Source: Melieria omissa
Lineage: Eukaryota > Arthropoda > Insecta > Diptera > Ulidiidae
DNA length: 64,000 bases
Assembly (NCBI GenBank): GCA_963971225.1
Contig: OZ020269.1
Location: 4,030,001 to 4,094,000 of the forward strand
Direction of reading: 5' to 3'
Positions 1 to 8,620 of the stretch are shown here, one piece after another. Position 1 is the first letter of the stretch; every line of letters begins with the position of its first letter. Both the position numbers and the translations under genes were made by a program. The notes under the pieces are model-generated. The model worked only from the letters and a program-made list of their open reading frames with translations. It was not told the DNA's origin and made no database searches.

Positions 1-262
1 TGGCCCGTTGGGCATTTCGGGTCTTAAGTGCCGCACAGTCAATTACACAGGGCTCCATGAAACCGAAACTAGCGGCCAACTCGGCTACTTGGGCTCGAAA
101 GCCAAACGTAATCTGCGGAGTGCCGCCGGTTGGAATGTTAAAACCTTTTAAAACTACAAACATGGCAGCAGCCCGCAACACGCGTGGCGAGAGTGTGCGG
201 CCGCGCCAGGAGGCGCCTAATGCGATCCTATCAATGACAATGTCTGGGCGGCATTTAAACTT
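1..262 (-). other. Unidentified open minus-strand frame running off the left edge
   Basis: On the minus strand a frame stays open for 87 codons from the TGA at 265-263 to the window edge, and it includes an ATG at 163-161. The translation has a mixed, protein-like composition, for example FVVLKGFNIPTGGTPQ just after that ATG, rather than the low-complexity runs seen in most chance frames here. The same frame continues upstream of the TGA with another stop about 25 codons further, so any gene would be broken. I do not recognise the family. It lies directly beyond the 3' tail of a LINE, a setting in which retrocopies or old viral inserts can occur, but nothing seen here proves either. It could also be chance. 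Confidence 0.25.
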
Positions 263-392
263 TCAGCTGGCACAGTGCAACCTCGCTAACGGGTCCAAAA
301 TCCTACATTTGCCTGTTAGATGCAATCAAGTGGTCGTTGACATTGGTGTTTGAAATTTTGGTGCTGTCGATCGAATTTTTAAGAACACCGAC

Positions 393-414
393 TTAGGTTA
401 GGTTAGGTTAGGTT
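393..414. repeat. (TTAGG)4 tail of the LINE
   Basis: Four perfect TTAGG units followed by TT form the terminal tail of the LINE, read as (CCTAA)n on the element strand. The same AACCT-type tail ends the SINE at 62352 and, in short form, occurs at about 49545. It matches the canonical insect telomere pentamer, although Diptera are known to lack that telomere type. Confidence 0.9.
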
Positions 415-516
415 AAAGTTGCTGCCTAGGCACGGGACTTGCCGAAAGACACACTTAGGCCACGAAAAGGGCCCATTGTGATACCACAAAGAGTGAGAGA
501 ACTGACTTACTGCAAG

Positions 517-1756
517 TTAGGTGCCTATACAAGCCAATTTGTTTTGTGGATGAAACCTAGCAAGTTTGACTGATCTGAGGTCATCCAGGTTATCGAAGAA
601 TGTGGAGCCCAGGGCTTTCCACCTTCGTATAGAGAGAGCCGGGCAATGACAGAGAAGGTGGCTGATAGACTCTTCCTCCTCCGCATTCTGACAGCTACGG
701 CAGAAGTCCCGACAGACCTAATCTGTAGGCATGACGACCAAAGGTACAATGTCCCGTAAGGATCGAGACGATCGTATTGATATGTTGTCTACTGAGCGAG
801 ACAAGAGTTCTACATAGTGCGCCCGGGGTTTAGGGTAGGCCAAAGTTGCTTTGTAATTGAGCAAGTACTCTTATCCTGCCATCTCTTGTTGGCTATGTTG
901 AGGAAGGAAGATCGAATAATAAGTTTACATGTAGCGAGAGGGATGCCTACTGTAATGTTAACGTTGTCATCTGAAAGGGTGGTGCCACGTCTAGCGAGCT
1001 CATCGGCTATGGAGTTTTCCCTAATATCACTGTGGCCCGGTACCCAAGTCAGAGTGATGTTGTACACCCGCCCTAGCTCATTCAGCAGGGATCGGCAGAG
1101 AGAGACCACTTTGGATGTGGTAAAAGCCTTCTTGAGGGCCTTGATTGCTGCCTGACTGTCCGTGAAGATCCTAACGGTTTCACCAGAAAGGTTATGCTGT
1201 TTTAGCAAGGACAGGGCTTTAAAAATTGCCAGTACCTCCGCTTGGAAGACACTGCAGAAGTTTGGAAGGCGAAAACAATCCTCCATGGGAGGGTCAGCAC
1301 ACAGTACACCACCCCCTACCCTGCCATCCAACTTGGAGCCGTCTGTGTAGAAACATACTCCAGTTCTGGACACCGTATCTTGTACCCACTCCGATCTTTG
1401 GGGTATGTGGGTTGAGAATTTGGAGTCAAAGAGGTATGACGGTAGGGAGTGATCTATGTTGTTGGGAAGGTCGGTTACTTGGTTACTTCACCTAGGATAC
1501 GGCAATGACCGAAATCAGTGCGCGCCCATCCCTAGATAGTGTTCAATCTTACTGCGGAGAGGGTTGCAGCTTGTTTCCCGTAAAGGTCAACGGGGAGAAG
1601 GTGGAGCAAGGTATAGAGCCCCTTGGATGGTGTTGATCGAATGGCGCCGGTTACAATGAGCGCCGCTGACCTTTGAACCGAGTCCAATGGCTTCTGATAG
1701 GCCCTCTTATCTAGGGCCGTCCACCAGACTATCACTCCATACCGACTTAGTTGCAA
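517..1756 (-). pseudogene. LINE ORF2 C-terminal remnant (RNase H and zinc knuckle)
   Basis: The frame at 1756-1532 reads RYGVIVWWTALDKRAY followed by a leucine-rich segment typical of the region between reverse transcriptase and RNase H. A stop lies near 1531, after which the same frame continues with GWARTDFGHC, and a small duplication (gtaacc twice, near 1480) shifts the frame. RNase H follows with its acidic residues visible: D in FYTDGSK, E in FQAEVLA, D in FTDSQAA, and the final D in ENSIADELAR. A frameshift near 808 leads to SLSRQHINTIVSILTGHC, and another near 714 leads to the knuckle DFCRSCQNAEEEES with H and C in HLLCHC. The stop codon is at 519-517. At least four lesions make it inactive. 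Confidence 0.9.
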
Positions 1757-3337
1757 ATATTTTTTATCTCTTCAGCTAGTACTTTGAATATTATTGCACG
1801 TCGACTTTGAATTTTTATAGGACCCGAAGAGGTACGCTCTTTGAATCATGATTCCGGTTGACGCGTCGCCGTCTCCCAGGATTGTACGTCTGATGCCCGC
1901 TTTTGGGTGCGACTTCTGTTGGCTGTCCACTTAGAGGGTGTGCACTGTATTTACTGCATGTGTGCTTCCATGTGCTCTGTCTGCGAACTTGTACGAGAGT
2001 GCAAAATTCTTTTTGCTCAGCGCTTAAAGCGGCATTTCCGTTTGGCAGTCGCTTCCGCTTCTGCTTGGCGGCAGCGGGCGGGCGTACACTTTCGTGATGT
2101 TTGTCTGCTTGTTTGCCTGCCGGTTTGTTTATTTGTTTGTCTGTTTGCCTATCTGACGGTCGGTTTGTTTGTTTGCCGCATTGTTCCAGCATAAGTTTGT
2201 AAACATTCCAAGCATCACGTCGCCTGTTGTGCGCCTCGGCGCCCCACATCGCCTCGACTCCTCATAGCTTTGGGGAATAGCCTTGACTAAGTTTCGCTGC
2301 TTCAGCAGCTTTTGCGTGTGGGTCTGTATGTGTGTGTGTGGTTGGTGTAAGAACAACGTACACGCTTGTCTTCGATTTTAATTTATTTCACGTTGTGAAT
2401 TTGTTGTTGTTGCTGTTGGGCAGTCTTGTCAGCTACGTGCGCTCTGTGCAAACAGCCGAAGGTCGCGTCTTATCCTCAAATTTGTTTGCGTTTCCAATCA
2501 GAGATTTTCTCTCCTTTGGTCTGTTGCCCGCAACATTGTTGCTGGTTGAGTTGTCAGCGGTTTGCTTATTTTGGACGAATTGTGTTATGGCAAATATGAA
2601 ACCAAAGCAATTAGAAAATAAACAATTTAGATGTAATTTTATCCAGCAATGAAACTCGTCCTTGTCAGTAGGTCAACAATAACGATTGGTGCGATAGCGC
2701 CTCCCGATGGCCCGTTGTCATTGATCTTCCTGCCGCGCGACTCACAACAATGCACAAAACTGCTTACCTACGCCGAACCTACGCTCCTCAAGAACCAGAA
2801 CTGCTCACACTTGTCATAGTTTAAGTATGCAAATGCGCTGCACGCCCCACTCCGCTCGACACCGCCACGCCCGCCTCGTCTTGGTGACACAAGCGACAGA
2901 GCACGTGCACTGTTAGCCGCGCCGTCGACCGTAACACCAGACCGCGCACCACATATTTGAATATTTACAAGCGAGTTGGGCGCGCTTGCTGTTCTAAAGC
3001 CCGTGCGCCTGTGTGCTGCGACTTGCAGTCGAAAAGTAAATTTAGCCTTTTACCCCACGTCGAGAAGCACTTTATACTGTTTGACGGAATTGAGTGTGTT
3101 TTTCTTGCGGTTTCACTTTACTGTGCGCTCAGCGTGTCAGCAAAAAATTACAAGAAACCAGGACGAAACGGGACATGCAACCACAAAGGCGGCGAACAGG
3201 CGTATGGTGGGTCCAAATTTGCACACAAAAATGTATATAAAACCATTTAAACTTTCACTATTTATAGCATCAATAAAAAAAAAACTGGACTTGGTTTAAT
3301 TTCAGTTTTAAACATAGAATATTTTTAATTTCAATAA
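1757..3337. other. Non-coding stretch with simple-sequence tracts
   Basis: No gene is recognised. Positions about 2097-2175 form a T/G-rich tract built on GTTT and GTCT, whose antisense translation gives a false polar ORF of about 144 codons. A GT run lies at 2324-2342. The segment 2650-2960 is GC-rich without a convincing frame. Confidence 0.6.
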
Positions 3338-3476
3338 AATTGCACTACAGAGAAAGTTCGTTCCTGGCCCGTACAGCGCGATTGTGGAATGGTCTCCCTG
3401 CAGATGTTTTCCCCAGCACCTATGATCTTGATGGATTCAAGGCAAGAGTCCATAAATTCTTCACCCAACTTCCTAT

Positions 3477-3484
3477 CTCCCAAC
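3477..3484. repeat. hAT target-site duplication, left copy
   Basis: CTCCCAAC here is repeated exactly at 4633-4640 on the other side of the element, and the LINE reading continues across the pair once the element and one copy are removed. Confidence 0.85.
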
Positions 3485-4632
3485 TAGGCATCGCAATCCC
3501 GGGATCCCGGGATCCCGGACTTTTTCCAGTCCCGAAAATCCCGGGATTCAAATTCTTTTATCCCGGGATTTTCGGGATTGCAAAAGATGCTTCAAAGTTC
3601 AAATGAAATAAATTTTAAGGCACAAAAACCCAATTCCTTATTTGAGGGAGAAGGGAGGGGATAGAGTGCGTCTTTTGCAAAAGGCTTATGATTATTTACT
3701 AAGCATTCAACCAACAAGTGTTGAATCTGAAGGATGTTTCTCTTCAGCAGGGTTCATTTGAAATAAATTTCGCTCTAGATAAGAGAACAAAACACTTAAT
3801 GCCTTTGTATTTTTAAGATCTCAGTTTTTAGTTAATCACTTAACGCTTAACTTTTTTATCGAAATAATCGAAGTAAAACTAAAAGCACAAACAAATTAAC
3901 TATTTTATTTTTTTTATCAAATATGCATATATATGCACTTTATGATACATCGGTTGCAAAGTAATAAGTTATGTTTAAGTGTCATTTTTGGATAAAACAA
4001 AATGATATGAAACTGAAGTTAAATGTCAAATGAAAAACTTTTAAGTTAACTCTTCAATTCCCAGTGTCACCTGTAGGTGACAGATGCTTAATATTTGTTT
4101 TCCTACCACATAGGTTTTTATTTTAAAATTCTAACACTTGTATAGCAAAGTCAATTAGTAGTACTTGTTTATTTAATTTTCCTACCAACACTAGCGATAC
4201 GTCATTTGTAAAATTTATTCATTTGTTTCACGCGTAATTAAAGCAGTGCGAGTTTGTGTGGTTTCTTTCAATATAAAAATGAGGGTAGTTTAAACATTTT
4301 TTATGTATTTTTTTGTCTTATCCAAACGTATCTAAGCTCTTTTATTTAAAAAGAAAATTTTCTTTTTCACTATTTCGGACATGGGAATTGAAGGGTTAAA
4401 CAAAATGTGATTAAATTCAAGATAAAAAATCTTGAAACTACCCAAATGTGATTAAAATGTGTCCATTTTTATGATAAATATATTATAAACCAGTATTTAT
4501 GCAATTCGGGAAAATTGTTTTATTAAAAAATTTGTTATATGAATCCCGGGATTAAATCCCGGGATCCCGGGATTTGACTTTTCAATCCCGAAAATCCCGG
4601 GATCGCAAAATGGCAAAAAATTGCGATCCCTA
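3485..4632. mobile_element. Non-autonomous hAT element with 8-bp target duplication
   Basis: The ends are inverted: TAGGCATCGCAATCCCGGGA on the left and, read inward from the right, TAGGGATCGCAATTTTTTGC. Both sides are flanked by the identical octamer CTCCCAAC (3477-3484 and 4633-4640). TAGG/CAGG-type termini with 8-bp duplications are the hallmark of the hAT superfamily. Inside both ends lie repeated blocks of CCCGGGATCCCGGG and CCCGAAAATCCCGGGAT (3498-3575 and 4543-4602). The 1148-bp length is too short for a complete transposase, and only a C-terminal remnant is left. Confidence 0.85.
3669..3830 (+). pseudogene. hAT transposase C-terminal dimerisation domain remnant
   Basis: One frame reads AYDYLLSIQPTSVESEGCFS and then SAGFI, a stop, NKFRSR, a stop, and NKTLNAFVFLRSQF. 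This is the hAT family dimerisation domain at the C-terminus of transposases, whose usual core is PTSVESERVFSSAG followed by R..L...T...L.FLR. Two in-frame stops (near 3760 and 3780) and the Glu-Arg to Glu-Gly change show decay. No trace of the BED zinc finger or the catalytic DDE core is seen in the remaining sequence, so the element survives as an internally deleted copy. It supports the hAT call made from the termini and the 8-bp duplication. Confidence 0.75.
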
Positions 4633-4640
4633 CTCCCAAC
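4633..4640. repeat. hAT target-site duplication, right copy
   Basis: Second copy of CTCCCAAC, directly after the right terminal repeat of the hAT element. Confidence 0.85.
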
Positions 4641-4730
4641 CTATATCTCCTTCCTGAACCAGCGCAATGCCTCGCATTTACAGGGGTCATCCCCTGCGCG
4701 TTGGCTCGTCTATAAAAAAAAAAAAAAAAA

Positions 4731-7666
4731 TTGATCAAAAAACGGAATAACAATTTAATTAAGATATTGTTTTGATTCAATTTAAAATTTGTGAGCAAAC
4801 TTTCTGAACATGTACAATCCGGCTGTACATTTGCCGTAAGGTCTCAGTTACGAGGCAACCGGATAAATTTCAGTCTAATTCTAATAGATTCAACGTTGTC
4901 AGCTGTTTTCACTCTTTCACCGCATCGCTTCGGTTCGATCCAGACCCTGCTTACTTTTTCCCCTTTATCCTATCCTGAAAACTCTCAAAATCGCTCCACT
5001 TCGCACAGAACATCTTGAGATATTCAATCTTTCAATCTTTGCAAATCCCTCTTCAAAGTTCTTTCTTCCCCTTGTCCTCACCTGGGCCATAGTTTGAGGT
5101 CAAACAATAAATGTTTTTGGCACATGCCATAAAAATGAAGCACTGAATGATTACTGCCATAAAAACATGACTATTGGAACAAAGAGAGGGTGGGGTGGGG
5201 TGCCTTGGCTCAATTGAAACTGAGCGAAGGACGTTCGCAACCTCGCAAATGTAATGAAGCATTCCAACGGCGACTGACAACCAAAAAAAAAGCGAAACAA
5301 CGGATTCCGAAGTAAGTCAGCGACTTTATTTCTCTTATCTCAAAGTATTAAGCAACAAGTAAGACAACCCAGCGCGGTCTCTCGTGCGCGTCGTCGGTTC
5401 GCTTGGCCGAGAAGCTTACAAATTTTAGACAAACAGGCAGAGTAAAAACTTTTAGCCACAACGGAAAACAAATGTTGAAGCTCAACATTAAGAAATTAAG
5501 CGAGAAACTAAAAAGAACCGCAATAACAACAGAAACAGCGACGGCAACAACTGCACACGAACCCCACTTGCAATATTAAATTTACGAATGCTTTTGGAAA
5601 ATCCTTTCCGAACTTGCTTCGCAACCGCAACGCAATTGCACTACGGCGGCAACGCTGCGCAAAAAGTAGAAGCAAAACAAAGCAACAACAAACACCCCGG
5701 CGCCACCCTAGCACCCGTCAAGCAAACAACTGCAGCCAACCACCCGCTCGCCGCACGCAACTAGTCGTGAGAGCGACCGACTCCCCCGCAACCCCGCCGA
5801 CCGCACTCGAGCGCGTTCGCTGCAATGCGTTTGGCATTTCAAGTGCGGCCTGGCAGCAGCTGTTGGAAGGGGGCGCGGCGCATGCGCCGTGGTTGCAGTG
5901 GCAGCGTGAGTGACTGCTCGCAGTGAGTGCGCGCTGAAACGAGGCGTTCGTGGCGAGTAGAAGCAGCGACGACTTTTTGGGAAAGTGCGAAAATGTACGT
6001 AGGCCAACAACAACGACATCTATATTGGCAATGACAGCGCGACGGGGGTTGCATATGAAATGAGCTTTTCAGCGGCAACGATGACGCCGTCGTACGTTTC
6101 GTGCACGCGCTCGGCCGCGGCCCTGACGTCTGGCTGTCTGACGTTCGTGCGCGCTCGCATCGCGTATAAGGCGGTGGTGGCTGGCGTTTATGGCCCGCTG
6201 CGCAGATTTTCGTTTTATTCTCGCTTTTTTCCGCTGGCCGTGCAAGTGCGTCCATTTTTGGACGGGTGCGCGTCCCCCTGCTTTTGTTGCTGTTGTGTTG
6301 TTGTCGCACTTGGCGCTGTTGAGCGTAAAAAGTGTAAAGAGAGCGCGCTTGACATGGCGAATGTGTCTGTCCGTTTTTGACATGTCAGGCAATCGCACCG
6401 CCGCATCTCGTGTGGGCATTCTCCGCATTTCGAGCGTTTGTATTTTGCGCTGTTGAACTGTTGTTGTTTTGATTGGGGGCTGAAATGCTCTAATTGAAAG
6501 TTCATTTGTGGAAACGTTGGTGGGACTTTGGAAAACTTCAGTTTAGCGAGCATCGTTCGTGGGTTCGGTACGTTTTTGTGTGTGCGCGCAGTCATCGCGT
6601 CGGACGATACGGTTGATTGAGACATCTCGAGACGGTTCGATACGCGTTGGCCAGGCGCTGATCGGCGCACAATCGGTCCGCCGTGAACTATAGTGTGCAC
6701 CCAACCGTTCGCAGTGATTTGTCACAGACTGCGGGGGATGAAAATTGATGAATTCGCGGCGTGCAAGCAGCGCGAAGTTGCAATATTGCTGCGGCGCAAC
6801 CTTTCGCTCGAGTGCCTGCGATTATTGCACGGCTGGCGCTTAACGTAGCAAATCGGGATAAGAACTAACCATCGACAAATAATCGAGCAGCATTAAAAAC
6901 ACGCAGCATTGCAAAAAGCCAACGATTTTCGGCTGTAAGTAAGAGCGTTTCAGACAGTTTTGTGCGACGAGCTGCAGACGGATTCTTTTCTGAGTCCAGC
7001 TGGTCCGCAGCTGGTCCGCTTCAAGTGGACTACGGCAACTGGTCCAATAAGTCAAAATATCATAGTTTGAAAATGTTTAATTTAGAGAGCGAGCAGTGAA
7101 CTAACTCGACTGAGATAGGGTTGTGAGATGGAATTTCGTTTATTATCCATTAAGAGTAGCTTGTAGGATGTTGACCCCTTTGCCCCCCTTGTGAACACAA
7201 GCTTTGAGGCAAGAAAGTTGGTCAGCCGAAATTTGGTTCGACTCTCAGTCCAAGTAACACAAGTTCTACTTAATTGTAATTGTTATAATTTTAATATTTG
7301 TATTAGCTAAACTTTAAACACTAAGCAATCATGCTTAACACCACAATAGATAAGAGCAAACCTGAGAGTGAGAGACTTTATTCTACTTTGATAACTGGAG
7401 ATGGTTTGACCTCAACAATTATTTCATTCGTGACAGTGCAAATTTCTGTAATCGACTTATGCGATACTTGGACCTCCTCTTGCTTTAATATGTTTATGTT
7501 ATATGTATGTATGTATATTTTAGCTAATATATATGTAGTCGTATTTTTACATAGTTGTGTGCTAAAATTTGCATTAAAATTTTTCGCAATTGTGAGTTAA
7601 GTGAGAAAATCGCCGGCATTTTAAATCACATTTTAATCGCTTTTTTAGCTATGAGTTAGTACACTG
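4731..7666. other. Non-coding stretch with a GC-rich block (about 5600-6720)
   Basis: No recognisable gene. Between about 5600 and 6720 the sequence is GC-rich with CAA/GCA triplets and is open for 60-160 codons in several frames on both strands, which indicates composition rather than coding. It could be a promoter or 5' UTR region of a neighbouring gene, but no TATA box, splice site pair or homologous protein can be pinned down. A weak tRNA B-box-like GGTTCGACTCT lies near 7231. Confidence 0.5.
7662..7666. repeat. 5-bp target duplication CACTG, left
   Basis: CACTG immediately before the left CACAGTG terminus; the same pentamer follows the right terminus at 8616-8620. Confidence 0.7.
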
Positions 7667-8615
7667 CACAGTGATTCGACTCCATACAACCGCGGGACAA
7701 AATTAGAAGGAGTGGTCCGTTCTTCATAAAATTTGGTATACTAGGTAAACATGGTCTGCTGAACTGAAATCTCCATTTAGTTTTTCTTAAACTGTTATAG
7801 TTTAGCAATGCCTGAGACTTATTTTCAATTTCGTCGTTTTTGTTGAGCTATAGCAACGAGTGTGTTGGCTAGATTTTTCAGATTTTACATTTAATCGGTA
7901 ACGTCAACATTGATTATTCCAAAGAGTACCAGAAATTGTCTTAGGACCCTCTGGTTTTGCAATAAAAACGATAATAGTATGTTTTGCATTTTTGCCGATT
8001 TTATCATTTTTCGTGCTGATTGCATACTTTTAGGCATAAATTAAATAAATTTTGTCGAAAAATACGTGTTTAGACCACTTTTCAAATTGAATTATTTTCT
8101 GAGATCGGAAGATATCGGAGGATGTAGATATCGATGAAGATATCGGAGGACAAAGAATGCTTCTTAAAATAAAAAAAATCCAGTAACATACTTTCACATA
8201 CTTTTTAGATATTTTCCTCTAAGTTTTGCCAATTTTCCGATTTTTAATTTAGAAAAATATTTTAAATTAAAAGTGAAGTAAAAGCCTACGCTTTGCAAAT
8301 TTTGAGAAAACATTAAAAGCGAAAATGGCCAAATTATTTCTAATTCTATATTGAAAGTTTTAGCAACTTCTTGGTAACCATTTATATTTACAATTTTTTT
8401 TTACTCAATAGACTAAAAAACAGAAAATATGAGTTTCAATTTTTTTGAGAAAAAAGTTTCAACTTTGAGTCGCTTTTGCACAGACACTAATTGATTTTTT
8501 GCACAGATTTTATGGGGTTTTCTTAGTTGGAGTTTTTTCTTTCAAATGACATCAAAATCGTTAAATTCTGAGACCATACATTTTTGGAATTTTGTCTATG
8601 GAACGATTCACTGTG
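7667..8615. mobile_element. Transib-like non-autonomous DNA transposon
   Basis: The terminal inverted repeats start CACAGTGATTCGACTCCATA (7667) and, on the other strand from 8615, CACAGTGAATCGTTCCATAG; both continue into ACAAAATT. The element is flanked by the identical pentamer CACTG (7662-7666 and 8616-8620). Termini beginning CACWRTG with 5-bp GC-containing duplications are characteristic of the Transib superfamily, relatives of the RAG1 recombinase. The 949-bp AT-rich interior has no ORF above 72 codons and nothing resembling a RAG1-like core, so it is a non-autonomous derivative. The family name is an inference from ends only. Confidence 0.7.
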
Positions 8616-8620
8616 CACTG
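8616..8620. repeat. 5-bp target duplication CACTG, right
   Basis: CACTG immediately after the right terminus CACTGTG (8609-8615). Confidence 0.7.

Larger units (their letters stand above)
393..1756 (-). mobile_element. 5'-truncated LINE (RNase H-bearing I/LOA/R1-like group), 3' part
   Basis: This is the 3' end of a non-LTR retrotransposon in reverse orientation. In element order it holds the post-RT segment (1756-1532), an RNase H domain (about 1440-810), a C-terminal Cys/His zinc knuckle (about 805-517), a 3' UTR of about 100 bp and a short repeat tail at 414-393. Similarity to LINE protein stops abruptly near 1756, which fits the usual 5' truncation during target-primed reverse transcription. 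The presence of RNase H plus the LTGHC...CRSC...H..C knuckle places it in the I/LOA/R1-like part of the LINE tree; a finer assignment is not possible by eye. The 3' UTR carries a segment shared with the SINE copies in this window. Confidence 0.9.
3338..4730 (+). mobile_element. Jockey/CR1-type LINE 3' end, split by a hAT insertion
   Basis: The left part (3338-3484) encodes HYRESSFLARTARLWNGLP and then ...VFPSTYDLDGFKARVHKFF, the signature seen at the extreme C-terminus of jockey/CR1-type reverse transcriptase ORFs (RTARLWN.LP..VFP..Y.L..FK.R). The right part (4641-4730) continues with LYLLPEPAQCLAFTGVIPCA and a TAA at 4713-4715 that opens directly into a run of 17 A. The two parts are separated by the hAT element at 3485-4632 and the copied 8-bp target. 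The element is 5' truncated near 3338. Only the last 80 or so codons exist, so this is a dead fragment. Confidence 0.8.

Noticed and set aside
1815..2249. Minus-strand ORF of 144 codons rich in Lys, Gln and Asp
   Set aside because: It is the complement of a GTTT/GTCT simple-sequence tract; the repeated residues follow from the repeat and no domain is visible.
5508..6720. Cluster of overlapping ORFs on both strands
   Set aside because: Up to four overlapping frames are open at once, which reflects GC and triplet composition; none shows a domain.
7210..7262. tRNA-like GGTTCGACTCTC with GCCGAAA before it, similar to 52835-52865
   Set aside because: Only a B-box-like stretch is present; no A box at the right distance and no cloverleaf could be drawn at either place.
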